Positions 46,748-54,863 of a stretch of DNA of 64,000 nt are shown here, piece after piece. The stretch covers positions 124,001-188,000 of the forward strand of contig NZ_JAFFZM010000004.1 in the NCBI RefSeq assembly GCF_017676345.1, written 5' to 3'. Within the stretch, counting starts at the first letter, position 1, and each line of letters starts with the position of its first letter. The position numbers and the translations under genes were made by a program. Under the pieces are notes generated by a model. It ran no database searches and was not told where the DNA came from. It saw only the letters and a list, made by a program, of their open reading frames with translations. Source of the DNA: Streptomyces smyrnaeus. Lineage in GTDB: Bacteria; Actinomycetota; Actinomycetes; Streptomycetales; Streptomycetaceae.

Positions 46748-47599
46748 ATGCCCACTCCCTCCGACAAGCCCGTACGCCACTGGTTCATCACCGGCGCCTC
46801 CGGTGGCCTGGGCCGCCACCTGACCGAGCATGCCCTCCGATACGGCGACCGCGTCACGGCCACCGTCCGCCGCCGCACGGCGCTGGAAGAGCTGTGCGAG
46901 ACGTACGGCGACCGGCTGACCGTCGAGATCCTCGATCTCACCCGGCAGGCCGATGTCCACGAGGTGGTCGACCGGACCCTGCGATCCGGGCCGGTGGACA
47001 TCGCGGTCAACAACGCCGGATACGCGGTCGTCGGCGCGGCCGAGGAGATGACGGTCGAGCAGATCCGCGACCAGATCGAAGTCCTGTTGCTCGCTCCGAT
47101 GCTGATCACCCGGGCGTTCCTGAAGCCGATGCGCGAGCAGGGCGGAGGCCGCATCATCCAGATCTCCAGCCTGGGCGGCCAGGTCGGCACCCCCACGCAC
47201 AGCTCCTACCATGCGGGCAAGTGGGGGCTGGAGGGCTTCACCGAGAGCGTCAGCCGCGAAGTCTGCGACTTCGATGTCCGCCTCACCCTGGTCGAACCCG
47301 GCGCCACCCGCACCGGCTTCGCCTCGGCCCTGCACTACACCACCGAATCCACTGCCTACCGCGACAACGCCGTCGGTCGGACACGGCGCTATCTGGAGAC
47401 CGCTGACGAGAGCGTCTTCACCGGCGATCCGGCCAAACTGGCCGCCGCCATCTACGACACCACCCGGCACCCGAACCCGCCCCTGCGCCTCACTCTCGGT
47501 TCCGACACCTACGACGCCGTGCACGCCGCGCTGACCGAGCGGCTCACCGCACTGGAATCCCAGCAGGACCTGGCGGCATCGATCGCCTACTCCGACTGA
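46748..47599 (+). CDS. SDR-family NAD(P)-dependent oxidoreductase
   Basis: A 283-residue short-chain dehydrogenase. The cofactor motif TGASGGLGRH is near residue 16, VNNAGYAV near 90, and the catalytic Ser and Tyr-x-x-x-Lys are in ISSLGGQ and SSYHAGKWGLEG. This variant is common in TetR-controlled SDR genes. GGAGACGCCC precedes ATG 46748. The last codons and stop are duplicated in tandem just downstream (47587-47622). Confidence 0.9.
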   Translation: MPTPSDKPVRHWFITGASGGLGRHLTEHALRYGDRVTATVRRRTALEELCETYGDRLTVEILDLTRQADVHEVVDRTLRSGPVDIAVNNAGYAVVGAAEEMTVEQIRDQIEVLLLAPMLITRAFLKPMREQGGGRIIQISSLGGQVGTPTHSSYHAGKWGLEGFTESVSREVCDFDVRLTLVEPGATRTGFASALHYTTESTAYRDNAVGRTRRYLETADESVFTGDPAKLAAAIYDTTRHPNPPLRLTLGSDTYDAVHAALTERLTALESQQDLAASIAYSD

Positions 47600-47622
47600 T
47601 CAATCGGCTACTCCGACTGATC
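47587..47622 (+). repeat. Duplicated gene end, 15-nt direct repeat
   Basis: CTACTCCGACTGATC occurs at 47587-47601 and 47608-47622, a 21-nt period. Because 21 is a multiple of three, the second copy repeats YSD-stop in the same frame. Confidence 0.75.
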
Positions 47623-47648
47623 GTCCGGCCGATCACCTGGGCCGGACG
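47622..47648. terminator. Hairpin between converging SDR and Nudix genes
   Basis: A 9-bp perfect stem (CGTCCGGCC with GGCCGGACG) and a 9-base loop. Confidence 0.6.
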
Positions 47649-47683
47649 ACGATCGAGCAGACCAGATGGAGGTCGGTGCTGCC

Positions 47684-48157
47684 TCAGTGCTGGATCAGAC
47701 CGCCGACCGGGACGGGAGCGACGTGGCCGGTCGCCGGAAGGGTCCGAGCCAGGGCGAGGCCGACGTCGACCAGGGAGGACCGGCGTAGGCCGGCGATGTC
47801 GGGGATCGGAGTCCACACCGACTCGACGATCTCACCGTTGGGCTCGGGCCGGAGCCGGCCGCCGGTGATGCGGACCTGGTAGAAGACGCCGACGTTCTGG
47901 TGGTCCGGTCCACCGGGGACGGTGCGTTCGGCCGCCGGGACGACCCGTGAGTCCACACCCAGCAGGCGCTCGACCACCGCGTCGCAACCGGTCTCCTCGG
48001 CGACCTCCCGGATCACAGCGTCGAACGGGTCCTCCGCGTGCTCGACTCCGCCGCCCGGAAGAGTCCAGTTGGCCTCGCCGTTCGGCGGTACGTGACGGGC
48101 GAGCAGCACCCGTCCGCCCTCCACGCACACGGCATACGCCGCCAGCCGGAAACTCAT
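47684..48157 (-). CDS. NUDIX hydrolase
   Basis: A 157-residue Nudix protein that should cleave a nucleoside diphosphate linked to another group. The Nudix box runs from GGGVEHAEDP to REVAEETG with all required acidic residues. ATG 48157 is chosen because GGGGAGG lies about six bases upstream; GTG 48172 is the alternative. The substrate cannot be inferred. Confidence 0.9.
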   Translation of the reverse strand: MSFRLAAYAVCVEGGRVLLARHVPPNGEANWTLPGGGVEHAEDPFDAVIREVAEETGCDAVVERLLGVDSRVVPAAERTVPGGPDHQNVGVFYQVRITGGRLRPEPNGEIVESVWTPIPDIAGLRRSSLVDVGLALARTLPATGHVAPVPVGGLIQH

Positions 48158-48235
48158 CCCGTACCTCCCCACCGGACGCTACGGACGCCACAGACCCGCA
48201 CAGAACCGGACCCAGCCTGGTCCGCACGCAAGATC

Positions 48236-48895
48236 CTAGAGGCCCCGTCCGTCCACCAGGCCGGATTCCCAGGCCCAGGCGGCGATCTCCACGCGGTTGC
48301 GGGCGGTCAACTTGGTCTGCACGTTGGTGAGATGGGTCTTCACCGTGCCCACCGAGATGGTCAGTTCGGTGGCGATCTCCGCGTTGGTGAGACCCCTGGC
48401 CACCAGCCGCACCAGGTCCTCCTCCCGCGCGGAGAGCGCGGTGTGCGGCTTGCGTGGTGCGGGGACGGTGCTGTTGAGGCGCTGCAACAAGCGGACCGTG
48501 ATGGCCGGGCTCACCAGGGCCTCGCCCGAGGCCGCCGCTCTGATGGCCTCGACGAGGAGGGCCGGTCCTGAGTCCTTGATCAGGAAGCCGGAAGCTCCTT
48601 CGCTCAGGGCGCGTTGCACATACTCGTCGTCGTCGAACGTCGTGACCACGACGACCTTCGGCGGATTCACGGTGCCGGGGCGAGTCAGCCTGCGCAGTGC
48701 CTCCAACCCGTCCATGCGGGGCATACGGATGTCCATCAGCACCACGTCGGGCCGGTGGCGCTCGGCGAGTTCCACGGCGTGCACCCCGTCCGCGGCCTCC
48801 GCGACGACGTCGATGTCGTCCTCCGCGGCCAGGAACATCGCGAACCCGGCACGGACCATGGCCTGGTCGTCGGCGATCAGTATGCGGATCGTCAC
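48236..48895 (-). CDS. NarL/LuxR-family response regulator
   Basis: A 219-residue response regulator. The receiver domain (1-120) has the phosphoacceptor Asp in VVLMDIRMP (about 53), acidic pocket DDQ and Lys in FLIKDSG. The C-terminal LuxR HTH is LSAREEDLVRLVARGLTNAEIA. GTG 48895 overlaps the kinase stop (GTGA), so kinase and regulator are translationally coupled. Its likely target is the divergent ABC-transporter operon. Confidence 0.92.
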   Translation of the reverse strand: MTIRILIADDQAMVRAGFAMFLAAEDDIDVVAEAADGVHAVELAERHRPDVVLMDIRMPRMDGLEALRRLTRPGTVNPPKVVVVTTFDDDEYVQRALSEGASGFLIKDSGPALLVEAIRAAASGEALVSPAITVRLLQRLNSTVPAPRKPHTALSAREEDLVRLVARGLTNAEIATELTISVGTVKTHLTNVQTKLTARNRVEIAAWAWESGLVDGRGL

Positions 48896-50163
48896 GAGGC
48901 CACCACCCGTGCCGGTGACACCTGTGTCACCGGTGGCACAGGTGTCACCGGGAGTGTCGCCTCGACGCCCCAGCCGCCGGCAGACACAGGGCCCGCCTGG
49001 ACACTTCCGCCGATCATGCCCACCCGTTCGGCCAGGCCCTTCAGCCCGAAGCCGCTGTCGGAGACGTGGCGCGGCCGTCCGTCGTCGCTGACCCGTACGG
49101 CGATCCGGTCCCCCGAGCGGTCCACGCGCACCCGCACCTCGGTGCATCCGTGAGCGTGTTTGCGTACGTTGGTGAGGGCTTCCATCACCACCCGGTGGGC
49201 GGTGGTGGTCACCTCCACCGGCAGGTCGTCGAAGGTCCCTTCCAGTTCGAGCCGGGCCCTGGCGCCACCGATCGCCGAGAACTCCTCGACGAGCGTACGC
49301 ACCTCGTCGATGCCCGCCAGCGGCGTCAGCGCCACTTCGGCGTCGGCGTCGCGCAGCATTCCGACCATGTGCCGCATGGAGGTCAGCGCCTCCGCCCCCG
49401 CCTGTTCGATCCGCTGCAGCGCGGGTGGCACGAGTTCGGGCCGTCGGTCCGCCACCACCTGGGCTCCCTGTGCTTGTACGACGATGCCGGTCACGTGGTG
49501 GGCGACGAAGTCGTGCAGGTCCCTGGCGAACTCTGTCCGCTGCTCCAGCCTGAGGGCCGCCGCCTGCCGCCGCCGGTCCGCCAGGAGCAGTCGCATCCCG
49601 AGGCCGATACCCAACGCCGTGACCGCTGCGAGCGCGAAGAGCAGCGCCATGATGGTGGTGGACTGCCGCACCGAGACCGACACAGGCCGCAGCACGATCG
49701 CCATGCACAGCAGGGGGACGGCAGCCGTCGCCCACGAGGGCTGCCCTCGCCGGGCGACGATCAGCAGGAGCCACGTCAGCGCCGCCGGCTCGGCGAATCC
49801 CATGGCCTGCGAACTGGCCCGCATCTCCAGGTGCAGCCATACCGAGAGGCACAGCGACACGACCGAGAGTACGCAGGCGGCCTTGGGCAGCGTCCGGCTG
49901 CCGAGCCGGGGCGAGGCGACGACAAGGGCGACGGCCAGCAGCGCGCCGGTCAGCTTGGGGGGACCTTGATCCGCGATCCTGGAGAAACCGGCAACCCCGT
50001 AGAAGCCGCCGGCCCAGTCCAGCACGACGAGCCCCACCAGGCCGCCGGCCAGCAGCGCCCACACCGGGACAGGCAGTAGCTGCGCACCTCCCTTCCCATG
50101 TGTGCCCCTGGGGGCCATGGGTGCGGTCGGGGGTGCGTTCGCCTCGTCCGCCGCTTCCGCCAT
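48892..50163 (-). CDS. Sensor histidine kinase (HisKA_3 type)
   Basis: A 423-residue NarL-system kinase. After a Pro/Ala-rich cytosolic start come about five or six hydrophobic segments (30-200), with no large extracellular domain, so it probably senses membrane or cell-envelope signals. The phosphoacceptor is the His in EFARDLHDFVAHH. The ATPase domain shows NVRKHA, DDGRPRH and GFGLKGLAERV. The start may be ATG 50163 or GTG 50172. The final residues (PVTPVPPVTQVSP) are encoded by a repeat that forms a strong hairpin. Confidence 0.9.
   Translation of the reverse strand: MAEAADEANAPPTAPMAPRGTHGKGGAQLLPVPVWALLAGGLVGLVVLDWAGGFYGVAGFSRIADQGPPKLTGALLAVALVVASPRLGSRTLPKAACVLSVVSLCLSVWLHLEMRASSQAMGFAEPAALTWLLLIVARRGQPSWATAAVPLLCMAIVLRPVSVSVRQSTTIMALLFALAAVTALGIGLGMRLLLADRRRQAAALRLEQRTEFARDLHDFVAHHVTGIVVQAQGAQVVADRRPELVPPALQRIEQAGAEALTSMRHMVGMLRDADAEVALTPLAGIDEVRTLVEEFSAIGGARARLELEGTFDDLPVEVTTTAHRVVMEALTNVRKHAHGCTEVRVRVDRSGDRIAVRVSDDGRPRHVSDSGFGLKGLAERVGMIGGSVQAGPVSAGGWGVEATLPVTPVPPVTQVSPARVVAS
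48912..48951 (-). repeat. 15-bp inverted repeat in the kinase 3' end
   Basis: CCGGTGACACCTGTG (48912-48926) and its exact reverse complement (48937-48951) with a 10-base loop encode the PVTPVPPVTQ tail of the kinase. The hairpin lies just upstream of the regulator's start codon. Confidence 0.7.
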
Positions 50164-50479
50164 CTTCCTCACCGTCCCTCCCGCCGACCGGCCGAAAGTC
50201 GGAGTCGGCCGCGCAAGATCTGCCTTTCGCCCGATCCGCCGCGGGACGCGACGGGGAAGAGTCGTGCTCACCGGGCGGCGTTCGCCTTCCCTCACCCGAG
50301 GAGCATGTCATGATCACGGCCGACCTCAGCTCGGTGGGACCCCGCAGCTGCCGGGAGCCCGCGGCGCGCCGCGGGCTCCCGGCCTCGACGGCACGCGACG
50401 GCAGCCGCACGGAACGACGACCGGCCTCTCTGCCCCAACGCATACACGGCCGTCCCTTTCCCACGCACAGGAGCCACAC
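50164..50479. promoter_or_regulatory. Divergent control region, kinase versus ABC transporter
   Basis: This 316-nt region separates the two-component system from the ABC operon. It contains a small leader frame (50310-50483) and a 34-nt perfect palindrome (50350-50383). I see no clear consensus -35/-10 pair. Confidence 0.5.
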
Positions 50480-50483
50480 ATGA
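50310..50483 (+). CDS. Candidate leader ORF coupled to the ABC gene
   Basis: A 57-residue frame with GAGGAG seven bases before ATG 50310. It ends in TGA overlapping the ABC start (ATGA at 50480-50483). The peptide is Arg/Ser/Pro-rich with no known domain. It may be an uORF that couples or attenuates translation, or chance. Confidence 0.35.
   Translation: MITADLSSVGPRSCREPAARRGLPASTARDGSRTERRPASLPQRIHGRPFPTHRSHT
50350..50383. repeat. 34-nt perfect palindrome in the ABC leader
   Basis: A 17-bp palindrome without loop, almost all G and C (centre GGCGCGCC). It could be a cruciform, a terminator/attenuator hairpin in the ABC leader RNA or a binding site. Confidence 0.8.
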
Positions 50484-51466
50484 ACCACTCAGGGATGCAC
50501 CACCCAGGCGGAACGAGGTACGCACCCCCCGTCGGATACTCGGCGATCGAAGCCTATGGGCTCGGCAAGAGGTACCGGCGTGGCTGGGCGCTGCAGGATG
50601 TCTCCTTCCGGCTGCCCGCCGGGCGGGTGTGCGGCCTGGTAGGCCCCAACGGGGCCGGCAAGACCACCCTGATGGGCCTGGCCACCAACATGATCCAGCC
50701 CACGACCGGGGCCCTGCGGGTGTTCGACGCGGCGCCGGGGTCGAGGGAGGCGATCCTGCGGACCGCGTTCCTGTCCCAGGAAAAGCCGCTGTTCCGGCGC
50801 TTCACCGTGGCCGAGACCCTGCGGCTCGGCCGCGAACTCAACCCCCGCTGGGACCAGGGTGTCGCGGAAGGTCTCGTCAGCGCGGGCCAGGTGCCGTTGT
50901 CAGCGAGGATCGGGACCCTGTCCGGCGGGCAGCGTACCCGCGTCGCCTTCTCCCTGGCTTTCGGCAAGCGCCCCGACCTGCTCATCCTCGACGAGCCGAT
51001 GTCCGACCTGGACCCGCTGGTCCGCCGCGAGCTCATGGCCACGCTGACGGCGGAGGCCGCCCAGCACGGCACGACGGTGCTGGTGTCCTCGCACATGCTC
51101 GCCGAGCTCCAGCACATCTGCGACTACCTCCTCGTCATCGCGAACGGCGGTCTGCGGCTCGCGGGCGAGGTGAACGAACTGCGCGCCGCACACGCCTGGT
51201 TCGCCGCCCCGGGTGGCGGCCCGTCGCCCGCTCTCGCACCGCACAGGGTCGTCGAGTTCCGCGGCGAAGAGGGCCGGCAGGGTGCCCTGGTACGCCTCGG
51301 CGGGCCGATCGAGTACGGCGGGCAGGCCGAGCATCCCACCCTGGAGGAGCTTCTCCTCGCCTATCTGAGGTCACCCGACGCGCCTTCGCTGATCGCCCCC
51401 GGCGCCCAGGTCGGCGACATCCACGACGTCATCGCCCGCGACCGGAACAAGACGGTGACCGCATGA
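50480..51466 (+). CDS. ABC transporter ATP-binding protein
   Basis: A 328-residue ABC ATPase. Walker A is GPNGAGKTT, the signature LSGGQRTRVAF, Walker B LLILDEPMSDLDP, and the switch His is in VSSHMLAEL. A roughly 90-residue C-terminal extension follows. The Q-loop region (LSQEKPLFRRFTVAETL) is typical of drug-export systems. AGGAG lies seven bases before ATG 50480. It overlaps the permease gene (ATGA) and is divergent from a NarL-type two-component system, an arrangement typical of stress-induced exporters. Confidence 0.92.
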   Translation: MNHSGMHHPGGTRYAPPVGYSAIEAYGLGKRYRRGWALQDVSFRLPAGRVCGLVGPNGAGKTTLMGLATNMIQPTTGALRVFDAAPGSREAILRTAFLSQEKPLFRRFTVAETLRLGRELNPRWDQGVAEGLVSAGQVPLSARIGTLSGGQRTRVAFSLAFGKRPDLLILDEPMSDLDPLVRRELMATLTAEAAQHGTTVLVSSHMLAELQHICDYLLVIANGGLRLAGEVNELRAAHAWFAAPGGGPSPALAPHRVVEFRGEEGRQGALVRLGGPIEYGGQAEHPTLEELLLAYLRSPDAPSLIAPGAQVGDIHDVIARDRNKTVTA

Positions 51467-52506
51467 CCACGCTCACTCACGACCCGGCCCACTCGGTGTC
51501 CGCCGGGCGCCCTCGCGACGGACGCGGCTCCCGGCTGGCCGGCCCCGGGCTCGGCGGTACGTCCTGGCTCGTCTGGCGCCAGCACCGCGCCGCGTACTGG
51601 ACCCTCGTCGCCGTCACCCTTCTCGGCGTGGCCGTCATGGTCTGTCTGCGCGGGCAGATGATGGACCAACTGAACGCCCTGGACTCGTCCCCGAAGAAGT
51701 CGGACAGCCTTCCGCCCGATTTCGAGATGCACACCAGCCGTCTGTTCAGCTTCGGGAGCTATCTGGGCTACCTCCCCATCCTGGTCGGTGTCTTCCTCGG
51801 TGCCCCGCTCATCGCGGGTGATCTGGAGTCCGGCACCGTAAAGCTGGTGACCTCGCAGTCCGTCAGCCGGCTGCGCTGGCTCACCACGAAGCTGGCCATG
51901 ACCGCCGGGCTGATCGCCTTGTCCACCGCTGTGCTCGGCGCGGTGTTCAACTGGTGGTGGAGCCCGCTCAGGGGGCGCTCCGACACCCTGGAATGGACCA
52001 GCAGCGTGTTCTTCGACGGCACCGGGATCATGCCGGTGGCCTACGCCCTGCTCACCTTCACCGTGGGCGTGGCGGTCGGCATGGTCCTGCGCCGCACGCT
52101 GGTGTCGATGGTGGTCACGCTCGGCATCGTCGGGGCGATCGGGCTCGTCTGGGACCGCTTCCGTCTGGACCTGGGGAATGTCCTGTCGGTCAGCACCCAC
52201 AACGGCGTCGGTTCCGGTGCCGCGCCTCCGAAGCTGCCCGACCAGGCGGTGCAGCAGGGGCAGGGCGCGTACTTCCTCACCAGCTCCGGGGACAAGCTGG
52301 ACTGGACGACGTGCGTCGCACAGTCGGAACACACCAAGGCACACACCGCCTGCCTGGAGTCGAAGCACGTCATCGGCTGGTCCATCGACTACCTCCCCGT
52401 CTCCCAGATGCACACGATGCAGTGGCTCGGAGCCGGCATCATGCTCGCCGTCACCGCAGCCGTCGTCGCCTTCGTCATCCCTTGGGGCCGCAAGCGACTG
52501 CTGTGA
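51463..52506 (+). CDS. ABC-2-type transporter permease
   Basis: A 347-residue membrane protein with about six hydrophobic segments (for example LVAVTLLGVAVMVCL, PILVGVFLGAPLIAG, LLTFTVGVAVGMVL and the final AGIMLAVTAAVVAFVIP). The motif LIAGDLESGTVKLVTSQS is typical of ABC-2 permeases. A large extracytoplasmic loop (about 245-320) carries two cysteines (TTCVAQ and TACLES). It forms the exporter with the ATPase and is translationally coupled to it. Confidence 0.9.
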   Translation: MTTLTHDPAHSVSAGRPRDGRGSRLAGPGLGGTSWLVWRQHRAAYWTLVAVTLLGVAVMVCLRGQMMDQLNALDSSPKKSDSLPPDFEMHTSRLFSFGSYLGYLPILVGVFLGAPLIAGDLESGTVKLVTSQSVSRLRWLTTKLAMTAGLIALSTAVLGAVFNWWWSPLRGRSDTLEWTSSVFFDGTGIMPVAYALLTFTVGVAVGMVLRRTLVSMVVTLGIVGAIGLVWDRFRLDLGNVLSVSTHNGVGSGAAPPKLPDQAVQQGQGAYFLTSSGDKLDWTTCVAQSEHTKAHTACLESKHVIGWSIDYLPVSQMHTMQWLGAGIMLAVTAAVVAFVIPWGRKRLL

Positions 52507-52585
52507 CACGTCCCCGAACCCCGAGGGGCCGGCTCCGGAAGGAGTCGGCCCCTTCCACATCGATGGGGAAGGCAGCCGGGTCCGC

Positions 52586-53158
52586 TCAGCGCGTCAGAAG
52601 AGCGATGGCGACCTTCAGTCGTTCGAGGTAGAACTCCCGCGACGAAGCTTGATGCTTGAGGCCGATCGATGTGCTGATCATCGTCCGGGCGACATCCGGC
52701 GCCGCCGCGCGTCCTGTCTCCACAGCGATCGCATCGGTGATCAGTTCTTCGAAACGCCGTGGCGCGGTCTCGACGATCTCGCCGAGCAGGCCGGGGTTGG
52801 CTTCGACGACTTCCGCTACATCGCGAGTCAACGGGCCGATGTAGCGGCCCGCCCACTGGTCGAACGCTTCGACGAGACGCTTCGGCAGGGGGCGCCCGGT
52901 ATCGGCCAGGACGCGTTCGACCGCTGCGATGTCGCGTTCCAGCGCCTGGGTGACCGCGGCCCGGAACAGCTCCTCTTTCGAGGAGAAGAGGAAGTAGAGC
53001 CCGGGCCGGGAGATGTGCGCCGCCCGCGCCACCTCCTCCATCGAGGCCTTCCGGTAACCGAAGCGCGCGAAAGTGGTCAAGGCGGCGTCCAGGACCATGG
53101 CCCGCCGGCTGGTATCGGCGACTGCCGAGGGCGGGCGGCCGACATCAGGACTACTCAT
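52586..53158 (-). CDS. TetR-family repressor
   Basis: A 190-residue TetR protein with HTH (MVLDAALTTFARFGYRKASMEEVARAAHISRPGLYFLFSSKEELF) and a helical effector domain. It is divergent from an SDR gene 63 nt away. A -35 TTGTAT and -10 TATGCT are 17 bases apart on the minus strand, and the -10 ends six bases before the ATG, so its mRNA is probably leaderless. The palindrome at 53186-53213 overlaps its -35. Confidence 0.92.
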   Translation of the reverse strand: MSSPDVGRPPSAVADTSRRAMVLDAALTTFARFGYRKASMEEVARAAHISRPGLYFLFSSKEELFRAAVTQALERDIAAVERVLADTGRPLPKRLVEAFDQWAGRYIGPLTRDVAEVVEANPGLLGEIVETAPRRFEELITDAIAVETGRAAAPDVARTMISTSIGLKHQASSREFYLERLKVAIALLTR

Positions 53159-53164
53159 GGGCCG

Positions 53165-53193
53165 AGCATACGAGCAGGCTTCGAGCTATACAA
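53165..53193 (-). promoter_or_regulatory. Leaderless promoter of the TetR gene
   Basis: On the minus strand TTGTAT (53193-53188), 17 bases, then TATGCT (53170-53165), six bases before ATG 53158. Confidence 0.65.
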
Positions 53194-53213
53194 ATTATGT
53201 CTACCGCGTATAG
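53186..53213. promoter_or_regulatory. TetR operator covering both divergent promoters
   Basis: CTATAC-N16-GTATAG is a perfect inverted repeat that overlaps the TetR gene's -35 and the SDR gene's -10 (TATAGT, 53209-53214). The SDR -10 ends seven bases before ATG 53222. Confidence 0.7.
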
Positions 53214-53221
53214 TCCTGACC

Positions 53222-54202
53222 ATGGCAGAATCCGCGCTCATCTCCACGCCCTTCACCGCCACCAGCACCGCGGAAGACGTGCTGCGAGGCCTCGATCTGA
53301 CCGGCGTCCGCGCCATCGTGACGGGAGGCTCCTCCGGAATCGGCTCCGAGACCGCTCGCGCGTTGACCGCTGCCGGGGCCGAGGTCACCCTCGCCGTCCG
53401 GAACACCACCGCGGGCGACGCCGTAGCCGAGGCGATCGGGAAGTCCACCGGAAGAGTCCGCCCCCGCGTCGCCCGGCTCGACCTCGCCGACAGGGCGGCC
53501 GTCGCACGATTCGTCGACGCGTGGCGTGGCCCGCTGCACCTTCTGATCAACAACGCAGGCGTGGTCACCGGCGGTCTCGAACGAACCCGTGAGGGCTGGG
53601 AGCTACAATTCGCAACCAATCACCTCGGCCATTTCGCCCTCGCCGTCGGCCTGCACGGCGCCCTCGCCCTGGGAGCTTCCGACCGACACGGCGCTCGGAT
53701 CGTCTCGGTGAGTTCGACAGCGCACATGCGTTCAGGCATCGACTTCGACGACCTTCACTTCGAGCGCCGCCGCTACGACCCGCAGATCGCCTACGCTCAG
53801 TCGAAGACGGCGAACTCCCTGTTCGCCGTCGAGGCCACCCGACTGTGGGCATCGGAGGGGATCGTCGCGAATGCCGTGAACCCCGGCGGCGTCGCCACGG
53901 GACTGCAACGGAACTTCACGCCACAGCAAAAGCGGTCCCTCGACGCAGCCGAGGCCGCCGGCGTCTTCACATACAAGACAGTTGAGCAGGGGGCCGCGAC
54001 CACCGTCGTCGCGGCTGTCTTCCCGGCCTTCGCGCACTCCGGTGGCCATTACCTCGACGACGGGCAAGAGGCCTACACCGTGCCGAACGACGCCGACCTC
54101 GCGCAGCACCCCCACGGTGTCAAGGAGTGGGCGCTCGATCCCGCCGTGGCCGAGCGCCTCTGGGCGGTCTCGACCGATCTGCTGCACAGCCGACCCGAGT
54201 AG
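53222..54202 (+). CDS. SDR-family oxidoreductase (retinol-dehydrogenase-like)
   Basis: A 326-residue SDR of the larger RDH/WW-domain-oxidoreductase-like subgroup. The cofactor motif TGGSSGIGSETAR is near residue 40 and NNAGVVTGG near 110. The catalytic Ser is in VSSTAH and the Tyr and Lys in YAQSKTANSLF. It is under control of the divergent TetR gene. The mRNA is probably leaderless (TATAGT then seven bases to the ATG). The substrate is unknown, probably a lipophilic aldehyde or ketone. Confidence 0.9.
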   Translation: MAESALISTPFTATSTAEDVLRGLDLTGVRAIVTGGSSGIGSETARALTAAGAEVTLAVRNTTAGDAVAEAIGKSTGRVRPRVARLDLADRAAVARFVDAWRGPLHLLINNAGVVTGGLERTREGWELQFATNHLGHFALAVGLHGALALGASDRHGARIVSVSSTAHMRSGIDFDDLHFERRRYDPQIAYAQSKTANSLFAVEATRLWASEGIVANAVNPGGVATGLQRNFTPQQKRSLDAAEAAGVFTYKTVEQGAATTVVAAVFPAFAHSGGHYLDDGQEAYTVPNDADLAQHPHGVKEWALDPAVAERLWAVSTDLLHSRPE

Positions 54203-54209
54203 CCGCCAT

Positions 54210-54246
54210 GCCGGGGCCGCCCGCGCCAGTTCGGTCCAGCCCCGGC
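54210..54246. terminator. Possible hairpin between converging SDR and VOC genes
   Basis: GCCGGGGC pairs with GCCCCGGC across a 21-base loop; a weak candidate. Confidence 0.4.
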
Positions 54247-54262
54247 CACCTGAGACAGTCGG

Positions 54263-54667
54263 TCATTCTTCGGCCACAGTGCCGCCCGGCCCGGACGGCG
54301 CATGGCTCAGATCGACGACGCAGAAGCGGTTGCCGTCCGGATCGGCGAGAACCACGAAGTCGGGTTCGGGCGGGTAGAGGTCCCAGTCGACGACCTGCGC
54401 ACCGAGGTCGACCAGCCGCCGGACCTCGGCCTGTTGTTCCTCCGCGGTATCGGTGAAGAGGTCCAGGTGGAGACGGGGGCGCGGCTCGACCGGGGATGCG
54501 CTGCACAGCAGGGCGAGGGCCCGACCGGAGCCGTCCGCATGGTTGAGGGTCCGCCAGGTCTCGCTCTTCCACTCCTCCGTGGCGACCAGGTTCAAAGCCT
54601 CCGTCCAGAAGGCCACCGCGCGCGGAAGGTCCGTAACTCCGATGACGGGGAACCCGAGCCTCAACAT
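54263..54667 (-). CDS. VOC-family (glyoxalase-like) protein
   Basis: A 134-residue VOC protein. It opens LGFPVIGVTDLPRAVAFWTEALN and has RPRLHLDLFTDT in the middle and VLADPDGNRFCVVDL at the end. The His in LHLDLF could be a metal ligand. These proteins bind or modify small molecules; no specific reaction can be assigned. It lies 196 nt downstream of the GH5 gene on the same strand. Confidence 0.88.
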   Translation of the reverse strand: MLRLGFPVIGVTDLPRAVAFWTEALNLVATEEWKSETWRTLNHADGSGRALALLCSASPVEPRPRLHLDLFTDTAEEQQAEVRRLVDLGAQVVDWDLYPPEPDFVVLADPDGNRFCVVDLSHAPSGPGGTVAEE

Positions 54668-54863
54668 GCGGCAAGCCTAATGATTGCTCCGCTCCAGGCG
54701 TGGAAGGCGTCTCCGCGCCGGAACTCTCCCTCGTCCCGGGCCGCAGGCCGGTTCCCCGGCCCCTGTGGAGCACCCGCCTGTCCCGGGCCCTGCGGAGCAC
54801 CGTTTCGCTGCCCGTCTCCCCGGGGCGCCGGGTTGTCAGGTGCCCGTCCTTCCGCTACCGGCA

